A stretch of DNA of 64,000 nucleotides from Anagrus nilaparvatae (GCA_022575985.1 JAKSXM010000137.1:22214001-22278000); one strand, 5' to 3'; numbered from the stretch's first letter, positions 25,101 through 38,500 are shown. Numbers and translations: made by a program. The notes: generated from the letters alone by a model not told the origin.

Positions 25101-28100
25101 AAATCATCTTTTGTTCTTAAATCAACAAATTCCCCTTCTACTTTAAGATTATCTTCATATTTTATAGCTTTGGCTCGTTGCTGTACAGTAACGTTTCCAT
25201 AATCATCACGAGATCTAAATGTTTCAATCTTTCCCTCCAAATGAAGATGATCTGAATGTTTTACAACTTCAGCTCTTTCTCCTTTCATACACTTAAAGTC
25301 ACTTTTTGGTCTTCCGACAAATTCCCCTTCAGTTTTTAGATTATCAGAATGTTTTATAAGAGTACGTTTTTTAGCTTTTACTACTTGTGCCTTAACTGGT
25401 CTGATAAATTCACCTTCTGGTTTCAAATTGTCTTTTGGTATTTTTACCTCGGCTCTTTCACCCTTTTTAACAACTTTTTTGACTGTACGTACAAACTCGC
25501 CTTCTAGTTTCAAATTATCTTGCGGTTTTATAACTTCCACTCTCTCACATTGTTTTTGTTTAAAATCATCTTTAACTTCAATAATAAAGTCTCCTTCAAG
25601 TTTCAAATTATCTTCATGCTTAACAATATCCATCCTTTCTCCTTTTACAACCATATAATCATCACGACTGCGATGGTCAATAAATTCTCCTTCCATTCGT
25701 AAATTATCTTCATATTTAATAATTTTATTTTTTTCGCAAACAGCATAATCAACATAATCATCCCTAGATCTATGTATTTCTATATTTCCTTCCATTTTAA
25801 GATTATCTTCATGTTTAACAACATCCATTCTTTCACCTTTGACATAATTATACTCATCTTTTGCACAAATTTCAAGAGTTCCTTCTTGTTTTAGATTATC
25901 AACTGGTTTTTTAATCACTGCTCTTTCTCCCTTGGTTACTTTGAAATCATCTTTTGCTTTTACCTCTAGAATTCCCTCTTGTTTTAGATTATCTTGGTGT
26001 TTAATTATTTTACGTCTTTCAGTTGTTTTTACTTTTGGTTTTTGAGGTCTTACAAAATCACCTTCAGGTTTTAAATTATCTTTCGGTTTCTTCTGGACTG
26101 GTCTTTCAGCTGGTTTAAATTGCTGACATTCTCTTATTTCAAATTCTCCTTCTGAACGCAAATTATCTTCATGTTTAATTATGGTAACTCTTTCTGCTGC
26201 TATGAATTCTTGTTTCTCTGGTCTTTCAAATTCGCCTTCAAGGAATAAATTATCTTTATGTTTTATAGGGGTAACTTTTTCAGCTGGTATAAATTCTGCA
26301 ATCTCTGTTTTTTCAAATTCTCCTTCAATATGCAAATTATCCTCATGTTTAATAATTGTTACTTTTTCAGCAGGTTGGAACGGTTTACATTGTGGTCTTT
26401 CAAAATCTCCTTCAGGATGTAAATTGTCTTGTGGCCTAATTGGTGCAGGTCTTTCTGCTGGCTTGAATGGCGCATGTTTCGGTCTTTCGAATTCTCCTTC
26501 AGGATGTAAATTGTCTTGAGGTTTTATTGGTGAAGGTCTTTCAGCTGGTTTAAATTCTGCATGTTTTGGCCTTTCAAATTCTCCTTCTGGATGTAAATTA
26601 TCTTGTGGTTTTATAGGCTTAGGCCTTTTTACTGATTTGAATTCTTTTGGTTTTGGTCTATCAAATTTACCTTCAGGATGTAAGTTATCTTGAGGTTTTA
26701 TTGGTTTCGGTCTTTCAGCAGGCTTGAATTCTTTTTGCTTAGGTCTTTCGAATTTACCTTCAGGTTTCAAATTGTCAGAATGTCTAATTGGTGTTCTTCT
26801 TTCTCCAATTACAATTGGTTTTTTAATAGGCCGTTCAAATTCACCTTCAGTTTTTAAATTATCAACAGGTTTTTTCGGCTTAGATCTTTCTACTTTTTTA
26901 ACTGTATAATCATCTTTTCTATGAGCCTCAAATTTTCCTTCTGTTTTTAAATTATCTTCGTGTTTAATAACAGTAACGCATTCTGCTCTTACAACTTTAT
27001 AATCATCTCGACTTCGAGAATCGGTGAATTCTCCTTCCATATGAAGATTATCTTCATGTTTAACAATATCAACTCTTTCAGCTCGAACACATTGAAAGTC
27101 ATCTTTTCGACGCACATCAATTGTACCTTCAGGTTTTAAGTTATCCTTTGGTTTCTTAACAACTGCTCTTTCACCTTTTTTGAATTCTTCAACTTTAACC
27201 TTTTTAACAAATTCTCCTTCAAGTTTTAAATTATCTTTAGGTTTTTTAATTTTAGGTCTTTCTACTTTTTTAACAACATAATCATCCTTGACTCGTAGAT
27301 CCATAACCCCTTCCGTTTTCAAATTGTCTTCTTGTTTAACAATACATGATCTTTCACCTTGAATATATGCATAAGCATCTCTTGATCTATAAGTTTCAAT
27401 GTTACCTTCCACATGAAGATTATCTGTACGTCTTATTATATCAGCTCTTTCACCCTTAACAACTTTAAAATCATCTTTAGGAGTTCCTTCAAACGTTCCC
27501 TCTAATTTCAAATTATCTTCTCGTTTTAAACTAACAGCCATGCAATAATCTTTTTTATCGTATGGTCGAAATTCTTCTGTATGCGTTGTAACATCATCTT
27601 GGATTGTTTCTATTTCTTCGAAAATGTGACTATCGTTTGATTCAATTATTGGCAGTCGATGTAAATCTTCTTGTATCTCATGAATCTGGTAGTCTTCCTT
27701 TGATTGAGAGATGCCCTAAAAAAAAAAAAAATTAAAATGAGTTACAGTTATATTTCAAATGTTTTATAAGCATATTTTTTATATTGACAAAACTCACAAC
27801 AAATTCAGTCTCTGCTAATGTAAGGTTATCAGAATGGCGAATAATTTCAGCTTTTTGGAAACTTTGATGATCAACAAATTCAGTTTTTGAAGTTGTTTCA
27901 TCAGTAAAGTCTCCTTCAACCTTTGTGTACGTATTTCTTCTTATTGGACGCGTTCTTTCAAAAGCAGCACCAGTAAATGCTACTTCCGAAGTTGTAATAG
28001 CTAAAATTACAATTAAAAATAAATTATAATCAATATAAATTATAAACAATCAAAAAGTGTAAGCATATTGATTTACTCTAGAATTCCTTTCTTTTTCTTT

Positions 28101-31100
28101 TCAGTTTGGCTTTTAATAAAGGTTAAATTCAAAAACTCTGATGGTAATTTACATATAAAATTTTGAATTCGGTTTTTATTAAAAACCAAACTGAAATGAT
28201 TCTTTCTTTCTAGAGTGAATCGATATTTAGTTTAATAAATCAATATGTACCTTCAAATACTCCTTCAACCTTCAAATTATCTGTAGGTTTCATAACCGTA
28301 GCTCTTTCTCCATAAGTAGCAATAAAATCACAACGTCTTTCGCCAATAAAATCACCTTCCATATGCAAATTATCTTGTTGATGATAAGTAAATTGACGTT
28401 CAACTTGTTTTTGTTCAAAATCGTCATTATAGGATGTCACTGTTATAATTGGTTCGTTTGATATTTCCAAATGCTCCGTTATATCAGTATGTGGACATTG
28501 ATGGCGACTAAATTATAAAAAAATTATCAGTAACATTCTTATTTATTAATATTAACTGAATATTAAAAGTTAAAAAAAAAAAAATTAAACAAATTAAAAG
28601 TTATTTCATGAGTATTTAAAACAATTATTTTTTTTTTTAAAGATATTAATAAACATAAAATTTTTAATGTAAATAAAATATTAATTTAATTACTGTTATA
28701 TTATATAATTAATAAATTTTATGCTGCTGCAGTTATAAAAATTGAAAAAATAAAATTTATTAGTTGAAAGGGTTTATGAAATTTACACTTTTTTGATGAA
28801 ATTAAAAAAATTAGTAATGAGTAACTTAAGAAAAAATACTCTTGAATTTTACTCGTATTCAATTATAATTGCATTTACATAAAAAAAATTTTTTTACAAC
28901 AGTTTGTTTAGCTGATACAACTATATTGTCTAGTAAGTCAATGAGATAGGTATCGCGTTTTTAAAAACGGACAATTAGACTTTTAATTATTTCGGCTTTA
29001 CTGTAAGCTAAGCTACTACATTTTGGGATGTAAAAGTATTTTTCTAATCGATGAAAACTTAATTAATTTTAGCAACTCGTTTCCTTTCGTAATCAGAGTT
29101 TACAAATTATAAAATATTCTAATCTAAATAAATTTTTAAAAACTAAAAATTTTTAAAAAAATTCGGTAACTTTAAAAAAGTTCTTTACTAACCCACAAGT
29201 ACAAATTTCACAAATACATTGTTCTTTTGCAGGTAACTTTGAAATTATTTCTGGAATATCAGTTGTACTAGTAGTACTTATTTCTGAAGTAATATCTGAA
29301 TTACTTGTATAATTTTTTAAAAATTTTTTATCTAATTTTTTTTTCATTTTTGTTTCAGTTGACTCTTTGTTATTTTTTTGTATCTTAGATTTTTTGTTAG
29401 TAGATGATCTATAAAATATTAAAAGAACAGAAAAAATATTATTTATTATTGAGTTAGTTCATATTAATATAAATAAAATAATTAGTTTTATAAATATTAA
29501 AAATTAATTTTGTAAACAATAATGTACTATACTGAACAACAAATATTGTAAAACATCATCTGTTATTTGAAGATTTGATTTTACACATTTTTTGTACAAT
29601 ATACTATTTTGCAATAAAATAAATATTCTGGAATGCAAACAATTTAACATTAACTCAAAAAATTGCATCTTATTCCGTCAGCAATATTTTAATTTTACGC
29701 ACTTTTTACATTAGAAAATATTAAATATTAGAAAAATTTATTAAATTATTATTTATGATGTAAATTAAAATTAAAACATTAAAATTGTAAATAAATATAA
29801 ATAACAGAAGTTACAGTATTAATATGAATTAAATTTAGTTAAATAAAATACCTTATTGGTGAAAATTCAATAATAGAAATATCTTGAGATGATTCCGTAA
29901 AATCAATCGTTGGTGACATTGGAATTGGTGATTCATTTGTATAATGGGTATATTGACATTCATCAACAACATCTTGAGCTACCATAATTTTCGTTTCTTC
30001 TTCATCTATGTTTTTCTATAATAAAAGAAAGAACAATTTTTTAAAAATTTAATTCCAATTTATTGAAAAGTAATTTAAGTGTTTTAAAAAAGTTTTATCT
30101 GCAAGTGACAATATAATTTTTTCTTTTTTGTTTTATAACAATTTTCAAATTTACTTTTAAGCTTTATCTGAAAATTTTAAATGATAGCTATAATTTTTTT
30201 TATAAAACTTTTAAAATAATTTTTTATGGGTTTGGTTCTATGAAAATATGGAAAACTTATAGAATTCTTTTTTCTTTCAATTTTATCGAGAATTTTATAG
30301 ATATAGTTTTTTTATTCTTTTTAATTATTCATCAAAAATCTATTACTTTTTTATACTGTTAGAATATTTTTGTTAAATATTCAAGCATATAGGAATACCG
30401 AAACAATTATTTAATGGAAATAATTTTAAAATAAAGGAGTAACTTTAATTTTTGACGGAAAATAAATTGAGTTACTAAATATTGAATAAATAAAAATTGA
30501 GGTTAAAATTGAATTCTGAAGCCAAAAGTTGTGGTTTCTTGGGGGAGACAACTCATCGTAGAATAGCTGAGGTTTATTTTTACTTAAAGTATAATTTTAT
30601 TTGAAAAGCTATTTTTAAACAAAATTACATATTTTAACATCAAAACAAAGGATTTTTACAGTGTAAATAAACTTTTACTAATTTAAATCACGTTTTCACA
30701 TTTATCATTCTTGTGATAAAACAAGGAGTGGTCATGATGTTTGAATTTTATTTAAAATTTAAATGATAAAATTTTGCATATTTATTTGAAAAGTAACTCT
30801 TTGAGGTTATTTACACCAGCTAAAAAGCTTTAAATTTTTCTAAAAAAGCATGTCAAAAAATTGTAATAAATACATAAAGAAAATGAAAATAAGTGAAATA
30901 TAAAGCAAGGAGGCTAATTTATTCAGTTTTAGAATAATTATCCAAAATTTGTGAAATTAATTAAATTATTATACTATAATTTGATTTTACAGTTGAATAA
31001 ACAAAAATTGTTTAAAATTAAGTAAAATTAAAAGCAGAAAAATAAAAATAATAAAAAATGCAAAAGAAAATTACATGCAATTTACGTAATTTTCATTGTG

Positions 31101-34100
31101 TGTGTCGTCCCAAATCGGTTATTTTAATAATAAAAATAATAATAAATAATTCACCGGTAACGCGTTACGCTCTCGTACCGGTTCATTGCATTATATGAAT
31201 AAACGTGTGCGAGGGCGCGTGAAAAACCTACTCATTTTTCATACGTGTACTATGAATAATATTTTTAAAGAAGATATCGTATTTTATTATTTATTTTATT
31301 ATAAAATAATTTGTGCTTTTAAATTTTACTAAAATTTATATTTAAAAAGCTGTGTGTACAAAGAATTAAAATTTAAAATATCATGCTTCAGTGATTTATA
31401 AAATTTTATTTGACATAATTATTAATAATAATCGCATGCTAACAAAATTACAAAAATATTTATAAATATTTATTATGTTTTATATTTCTTTGATTTATTG
31501 ATACAAGGTGAGGCGTATTTTTTTAAGATTAAAAAATCGCCTACTTATGGGTTTTTTTATTTTTACGTATGCAAAAAATAATATTAAAATAAAAGCTGTT
31601 GACTACTAAGATTATATAAAATGATAAAATATTATTAATATAAAAATCAATAATTCGTGTACGTGTTATGTATATTAGACTGGAACTAGTTTTTGCTTAT
31701 CTTAAATTTATTGAGTTTTAAAAAGGGTTATTACTAAGGGCAAAAATTATTAATAAAATTGTCAAAAGTAGCTACAGGTTTGTGAGAAAATGAACCAATT
31801 CATAAAATATTATCCTGGCAAATTTTTTTACAAATTTGGCCACTGTATTTTCACATCTACTTCTTATAATTAAAAAATGCAAATTTGAGCTTCAACTTAG
31901 TATAAAAGTTGTAAAATTTATTTTGATATAAATATCGTCTTTAATTCATAGCAGCCAACCCATGTTTAGAATATAAATTAAAGTCTAAAAAGAACTCTTA
32001 AAATGAAGTATAATTAAAAATAATGTAAACTAAAAAAAAATTAAAGAAGGCATTACTCTTACAAGAATAAAAACATTATACTCCAGTAACATTGTTATAA
32101 TTTACAAGGTTAATTATAAAGTATCCAGTTTTTTTCTTAGGACCTTAGTTTATTATTTTATATTATATGATAATTTTCTTTTAACATCTAGAAAATGCAA
32201 TGTTACACATTTTAATATATTCATTGTAATGTGCAAGATCTTGTTACTACTAAAAAAATATAAATAAAGCCTCCAAGTCAATGTCGCTTATTAAATTGTA
32301 TATCTATTTTATATAATTAATTAACTTTATATCATAAAGTCATTAAACTTTTTATTGTTTTTACATGGGTTTATTCATGGGTATGTTTTTTGTTTGGCAA
32401 ATTTATTTTTAATGATTATGACCATTTTAGACAGATTTTTTTCTATTTATAAATAGTTTGCTTAGTCAATTATTTCCGGTTCCTAATCCTGCAAGTTTTT
32501 GAATCAGAAATTGACAGGTTATTAATTTTTTTATTCAAAAGTGAAGCCGGATATAAGGCTTAAAATAATTAGTCAAATAACTTAATTAAAAAATTTTAAT
32601 AAAAAAGTTTGTCAGAATTTAACCATAATCTTTAATTTTTGACAAAAAATTGGCAAAAATTTTTAATCAGAAAAGTATCAAAATTTGTAGCCATATATTA
32701 TAAATTCACAAAAATTTAATAGCTAGAAATTCAGGCCAATTTTTAAACAAAAATTTAAGAAAAATACTTTTTTATAAAATTAGGGGTGTGTGATAACCCG
32801 TAGTATTGGGTACTTAATCCGGAAATTTGGGTTTTTTGTGTTTTTTGGATTTTCAGGCAAGGAAATTTTCGATTTACTTGTGCGAAAGTCTGAACATTCA
32901 GGTCGAGTACCCTACATTTCGGGTAACTGCACACCCCTAATAAAAATAATCAATTCCACTAAAAGCTTTTAATAAGCATAAGAATAGATCATTTTCCTAA
33001 GCAACCTTATTATCTTATTCCATGTTTTATTTCTTGGATTTTCTTTTACGAAAAAGAATTTGCTTTAAAACTTAAAAAAATACCTAAAATTTTGCAAAAA
33101 TTTTCAAAAATTTTAAGTTTACATTACAATAATTGATTACATAACTTCTTACAAAACAAATGAATTTATCGCAAAAAAAAACTAACTTGAAAAATAAATA
33201 AAATCATTCTCATTTAATAAATAGTTGTAAAATAATCATCTAAACAAATACATGATTTTAAATTCACAAAAAAAAAATGATAAACGAAGTATTAATTATT
33301 GTATGTACTAATATGTACATATAACTTCCGTAAGTATTTTTTTTAGATATAAATAATAATAATAGTAATAATAAATAAAAAAATTGACCTTAAAATTTTA
33401 AATTATTAACATGCAATGATCTTCTTACGTAATATAAAAAATAAATTTTTGTACTAAAATATTTTTAAAAAAAGTAAATTTTAATCATTTTCTTGGAATA
33501 AGAAGAAAATCTTGATACATAAAATTGTTCTTTTGTGTATGCTTATGCATATTATTTTATTATTATTATCATGTGATATTGCATACAGTATAAGAACGCA
33601 GGTAAAATAAAGATTTGACCTACTTTTTTAAAAGAAAACATCATATTTTAAATATTTTATGAATTTTTGCGTGAAAATTTAATTTTTATTATGTTTTTGT
33701 ATTTTTTATTAATAAATTTTTGATTTTTAGTAGTATTGATTTTAAAATAAAAATTTTAGTGGGCATTTTTTAGTGAAACGTAACCTAAAAATATAATGGG
33801 TTTTAAAATATTTTGCTTTATTACAAAAATAATTTAGTTCCAAAGGTAAATATTTGAGAAGTATTATATTTTTAATTAAAAGGTAAATCTTTTATGATTT
33901 GGGAAATGTGAACTTGATTGGAGATTCGTATAAACTCAAATCCTTGAATTTGACGAAAAAGGTATCAATAGGTATAACTTAATATTAATTGGTATATGTC
34001 AATTATGAAAATCTGACAGTCACATATTTCGCTAAACTTTACTATTTTTAAAAAATGGCAAAAAAAAAAATAGGCTTCAGAAAATAAAACATTAGGTCTT

Positions 34101-37100
34101 TTTTTAAAATATTATAATTTTTGAAATTTTAGAATATAAAAAAAATATTTTGGAACCAATTTCATGACTTGACAATTAGATTAGTTAAATTTTATTAAAA
34201 AATATCCAAATTATATATATACCAGAAAAAAATGAAAAATTTTATTAAAAAAAAAAACATTAAGTTAATACAAAAAGAAGCAAATATATTCACTCACACA
34301 AGCACATGTTAAATAACATGGCTATCTTTGGTATACTTCAAGGTTCTTTTATTTTTTTAGATGACATAAGAAGAACTTTCATGGATAAATTTAAGAGTAT
34401 TATTAACTCCTTTTTCTTTATTTGGTAGATGATGACAAATTTTTTTTGTATTATTATTATTATTACTTGTGTTTAAAAAACAAAAAAGAATTTTGAAATG
34501 CAAAAATTTATATATTTATTTTGTAAAAGATTAGAGAAAGAATGTAAATTCTACACATGTTAAAGGAAATGATAAACAATATTAAAAATAATAATAATAA
34601 TAATGGTTTAAAAATGTAATAATTATGAAAAGCATTTAAAAATTACTTTTTATCATTTGCTAAAATTTGGACGTATCTTTTTTTATATAATATGGTATTT
34701 AAAATATTTTTTATATTAAAATTTTTTTATAAAAATATTTATAAGCATTCCAAGCATTCAAACTGCGAACATTGAAATAACATTAAATATTACATGTTAT
34801 TTTATTTCTTTTACATTAAACAGTTAAATGTTTAGGCACACACGTATTATATATGGGATGATTCAGATATTTTGCCAAGTTAAAATATTTTTTTTGCCCT
34901 CCTAGGCATAAAACTTGTTACGGAATGCTCGTTCTTTTTTTATATTAACAATAAAACTAATTATTTCAAAAAAACTAATGATTCTACCTTACCAACCCAT
35001 TAAGTAGGTAAAAAATATTACAAGCACCATGGGCGAAAAACTTTTGGCATCAGATTGAACACATAGTGCCAAAATTTTTATGCTTTTGATGATATACAAT
35101 TAACTTGATGGCAAAAGAATTTTTTTTCAGTGTACTTAAGGTATTTTTAACTCTAAAAAACTTTGTGTCTTAACTTTCATGGGTTTTTTACTTGGTTTTT
35201 TTACAAATACTATTTTTATTACAATAGCTAAGAACATATCTACTGTCAAAGTTTTAAATTTTATCTATTAAATTTTAATTCCAATTTTGCGACTTTGTGA
35301 CTTTTCCAATTTTGTGAATTTTAGAGTCACATTTTTGAATGTGGAAACTTAAGGTAGATAATTTTAATTTTTAGACCCAGTTTCAGTAATATACTGACAA
35401 CCAAAATTCATATTCCCTATCCAAAACTCCAACACGTGAGAAAACATACACGTTTTTTTTTATACTGAATAAAAGCAAAACTTTTCAAGAATCACGTGGA
35501 TTGACAAATAACAAAGCCATTCAAAAACCCCTTAAACTTTAAATGCAAGTTTTAAAACATTTAACAGATGACTTAAAGCACAATTCAGCACTTGAAACTA
35601 CTTGACAATAAACATTTATTTTTGCAAAATCGTCTGAATCATCCCATATACAATAATAAAATAAATTACAAAAATATGAAAAATTATGAAATAAAAAAAA
35701 AAATATTATTAACAATAAATACAAATTTTTATTTTTAAATTTGAAGCTTTTTACATAACACTTTAAAAAAAAAATCAATTATGCAAATTCAGAATGTAAT
35801 AAAAATTAATATTTTATTTTTATTTATTTCCACAAAATAAGCACAAAATTTTAAATTAAATTTTTTTATTATATTTAATTACTTTTTTTTTCAAAAATAT
35901 TTATTACACTTACAAAAATTTACTAAAAAAATAAAGCCATAAAAATTAGCGAATATCTGCTAAAAAAAAAGGAGAAAAAATTAAATACATCAAGGTAATT
36001 TAACATTAAATGAGCCGTTAAATTGCTATTTATTTTTTACCAGAATTTTTTATATACATTGGATGCTTCTTTTTATGGAAGAAGAGTACGAATAAAGAAG
36101 TAAATATTAATTAAAAAAAAAAAGTAATTACTTACCACAACCTCTGTACTTATAATTTCATCAAATCTTTCTTCGTTTTTCTCTTCGATAACAATGTCAG
36201 TTTCAATTTTATCATCAATTTTAATAATTTCTTCATTATTTGTAATTGATGTTGTTGTTATATTTTCGGTATCATTTATTATCTCAACAGTTTTAGTTTC
36301 TTCAATTGTATCAACTTCAGTTGGTTCGATGTTTATTGATTTTTCAACAACGTGTACGATTGTTCTATTTTCTGGTATTATGTGAGTTAAAGTTGTTGTA
36401 ACGTGTAAATCATTTTTTTCATCGATGAATTCTTTTTTGGTTATTTGAATGTCATTAACTTTGTTATTTTTTTTTATTTCGGTTTTTGTTGTTTCTTTTA
36501 TTTCCTCGATGTACAATTTCTTTTCTTCGATGTAATTCTTTTTTAATTTTGATTTTCTTTCTGGACTCATTGATTTTTTACGTAATATTTCGTTAATATC
36601 AATTTTTTCATCTGTTTCTATAAATCTTGTTTCATCGATTACACTTGTTTTACGTGTTGATTTATCTGGACTCGTTGATCTTAGCTGTGATTCTTTTTCG
36701 AAAAATTCTTTTTTCTCACGTACATTTGAACCATCGTAATTGGATGACGTTTTTTCATGATAACTGGTTTTCATATCTGAATTATCAGTTACATTTTTTG
36801 TGAATGAACTTGTATCAACGTGTATTATTCTATCAGGGCTTTTTGTTTGATTAGAAAATTCTTTTGTTGATTTATATGATTGCACGTCTTTTTCCATTGA
36901 TTCTTCTCTTTTTTCACTAACGAATGTGCCATCCCAACCAGTTGTGGTATTTGTTGTTAAATTGTAATTGTATTTTTGTGGACTTTTGGATCTTCTTAGG
37001 TCAGATAAATCATGCGTCATTGTTGTATTGTAAATTGTTTGTTGATTATCATTTTGATTGGATGTTCTTTCTTCTGAACTTCTTACTTCACAAATATCAA

Positions 37101-38268
37101 TCGTGTCAGATTTTGATTCAGTTTTTTGAGTATCAGTGAATTGACGACGCATTGGACTTGGTGACTTTTCGTATGTAAATTTACCATTCCATGTTGATTG
37201 TCCAGGTTTGTATGAAGTTGACACATGATCCACAACATCTTCTTCAATGATTTTATTGTTATTTGTTGTTTTCGTCGTTGTTTTTGTTGTTGATGAATCG
37301 TCACATTCAACGTAATAAGTTGATTTTGTGTCAATAAATCCACTATCATCAAATATTTCATTAACTTCAACTGTATCATTTCGTTTGTCGCTCGTACGTA
37401 TTAATGTTGAATCGTTCGTTCGTTTAATTGGCGTTGATGTTGATAATGGTTCTGTTTTAAATGAAGATGAAGCTGATGATGAAACTTTATTTATTTCGAT
37501 ATCGTTGTAATTTCCAATATTCATACTTTTTTCAACGTAATAATTCGCATGATCAAATTTATCATTTGTTTGTATTTTATCATTATTTATCAAAGAATCC
37601 CAACTAACTTGATCAATTTTATTATCAGCAGCTTTTGTTTCTTTTTCAACGTTTTTAGTACGACTTTTTAATATTCTACCATTATCATCAGTCATTGATT
37701 CATGAATTTTCGTTGTACTTACTGTTGTTTGACCATCGACATTTCTCGTTTCTGATACTAATATGCTTGCTTGTCTACTCTCTGATGTTTTTGATGATAC
37801 TGGCTTATTAATATTGTTATTATTGATAATTTTAGTTTTTTGTTTTTTTTGTTGATGATTTGTGCTTGAATCAGTATTTAAGTTATTTTTTAAGATTTCT
37901 AACTCGCTATCTAAAACTTTTGTTAAATCTTCGTAATTATTGTTACTACTTGAAAATTTAGAAGTATGAGCTTGTTCAGAATCAATAAAATTTGATGACG
38001 ATGATGACGATGATTTATTGTTACTACATGAACTTGTTGAACTTTGAAATTTATCAATTATTTTACCATTTGAATCAATTAAATATTTTTCTTTTATTTC
38101 AATTTCACCAGATGATTTAGCTTCTTTAATAAATTTTTTTCTTGTTTCTATTTCTTCTTTCGTATGTAAAATTTTTTCACTACAATCACTCGTTGTTTCA
38201 GTAACTTCAGTTACTATTTTATTGTTATCTTTTATTGTTTTACCAAGCATTTTCTTTTTTATTGTCAT
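22169..38268 (-). CDS. giant SAXO-like (stabilizer of axonemal microtubules) repeat protein
   Basis: SAXO/FAM154 proteins bind and stabilise cilium and sperm-tail microtubules through repeated Mn-type modules after a Cys-rich N-terminal motif. Seven minus-strand exons join in phase: 38268-36136, 30015-29852, 29408-29193, 28507-28251, 28000-27798 and 27715-22169 (the last exon, 5.5 kb, stop TAG), giving 8520 nt and 2839 residues in six coding exons; a 5' non-coding exon is possible. Exon 3/4 junction creates CICEICTCGRHQCPH, matching the FAM154 signature CVCELCSCGRHHCPH. About 53 modules with the core K(P/H)xDNLxxEGxF follow, usually 29-32 residues apart. The C-terminus is Ser/His/Gln-rich and ends in HKFYLPVVDPK. 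Vertebrate SAXO1/2 are about 400-480 residues, so this is some six times longer. The ATG at 27541 is internal, not the start. Confidence 0.85.
23020..27541 (-). repeat. coding tandem array of about 50 DNLxxEG modules
   Basis: Within the last SAXO-like exon the 87-96-bp unit repeats about 50 times; three more modules lie in upstream exons. Several sub-types alternate: FVDLRTKDDFK..., FERPLPKKFECAEKR..., HPEGEFERPKHAEFKPAER and KKPKDNLKPEG. Between about 24380 and 24990 a three-module block of 270 bp recurs almost unchanged at the DNA level, a sign of recent duplication or gene conversion. Because the repeat lacks stops in other frames, long antisense open frames appear here; they are by-products. 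Confidence 0.9.
28071..28220. mobile_element. 150-bp MITE in a SAXO-like gene intron
   Basis: ATTTACTCTAGA at the left and TCTAGAGTGAAT at the right are inverse, and the arms continue to pair: CAGTTTGGCTTTTAATAAAG with the inverse TTTTATTAAAAACCAAACTG. No coding capacity. It fills most of the intron between exons 28507-28251 and 28000-27798. Confidence 0.7.
31150..31235 (-). promoter_or_regulatory. CpG-bearing island, possible internal promoter
   Basis: In an 80% A+T surrounding, CACCGGTAACGCGTTACGCT, CTCGTACCGGTTCATTGC and GTGTGCGAGGGCGCGTG cluster within 85 bases. It contains ACGCGT and two ACCGGT palindromes. It lies 1.1 kb upstream (minus strand) of exon 30015-29852, whose first Met would give a short isoform that still has the Cys-rich motif and all modules. 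Promoter activity is inference. Confidence 0.35.
32779..32941. mobile_element. 163-bp MITE with ATTAGGGGTGTG ends
   Basis: ATTAGGGGTGTG at 32779-32790 is inverted as CACACCCCTAAT at 32930-32941. Internal GATAACCCG and CGGGTAAC, and GGGTAC and GTACCC, also mirror each other. The composition is richer in G+C than the surrounding intron. Short terminal repeats of this kind fit a non-autonomous DNA transposon; the superfamily is not determined. Confidence 0.75.
34586..34604. repeat. (AAT)n microsatellite
   Basis: Six tandem AAT units in the long SAXO-like intron. Similar short tracts occur at 466-483 and near 33355-33375. Confidence 0.7.
36136..38268 (-). CDS. first coding exon of the SAXO-like gene, Ser/Thr-rich
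   Basis: The exon encodes 711 residues starting MTIKKKMLGKTIKDNNK and ends STEVV|GTAAGT in phase 0, matching the phase-0 acceptor 6.1 kb downstream at 30015. It is low in hydrophobic residues and rich in Ser, Thr, Asn and acids, with a poly-Ser tract. Loose repeats are visible: STWNGKFTYEKSPSPMRRQ, TGWDGTFVSEKREESMEKD and SNYDGSNVREKKEFFEKE, plus several SPD/SPE/SPQ motifs that could be proline-directed phosphorylation sites. None of the DNLxxEG modules occur here. It could instead belong to a separate transcript, but no stop or last-exon signature is present before the donor. Confidence 0.65.
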
Positions 38269-38434
38269 TTTTATAAAAAAAAATTTATCTTTTTGAAAAA
38301 ACAAAAAAAAAATAATTATAAGATAAGAAAATAATTAAAAAACACTTATAATCACTTGAAAAAATTAAAAAAAAAAATAAATAAACAAAAAAAAAATTAA
38401 AAGAGAAAAATAATTCTTATGTATAAACTGATCG

Positions 38435-38500
38435 TTAAAGCCTTCAAAGGCTGACTGACTGGAGAACGCACACCGGTTACCCAGTAAAACTTATTTTATG
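38435..38500 (-). promoter_or_regulatory. putative promoter/5' end of the SAXO-like gene
   Basis: Read on the minus strand, a GC-richer block GGGTAACCGGTGTGCGTTCT is followed by CCAGTCAGTCAGCC, which contains the arthropod initiator TCAGTC at about 38455. This is some 190 bases upstream of the ATG at 38268-38266, a reasonable leader length. No TATA box lies at -30. Confidence 0.35.

Larger units (their letters stand above)
30016..36135 (-). other. long intron of the SAXO-like gene
   Basis: 6.1 kb of AT-rich DNA between coding exons. It holds a GC-richer, CpG-containing island at 31150-31235, the MITE at 32779-32941 and an (AAT)n tract at 34586-34604. No other exon can be supported. Confidence 0.55.

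Noticed and set aside
24441..25202. 253-codon open frame on the + strand
   Set aside because: It is antisense to the SAXO-like module array; the repeated sequence lacks stops in that frame so a long mirror frame appears. Other + strand frames at 22489-26909 have the same cause.
27539..27541. ATG at 27541 as start of a 1790-residue protein
   Set aside because: The reading frame continues upstream for 58 more codons to a good acceptor at 27716, and four further exons join in phase up to 38268, so this Met is internal.
23020..27541. Regularly spaced repeats that could be taken for a satellite or CRISPR-like array
   Set aside because: The units are in frame, vary in length by whole codons and encode DNLxxEG modules; this is a coding repeat.
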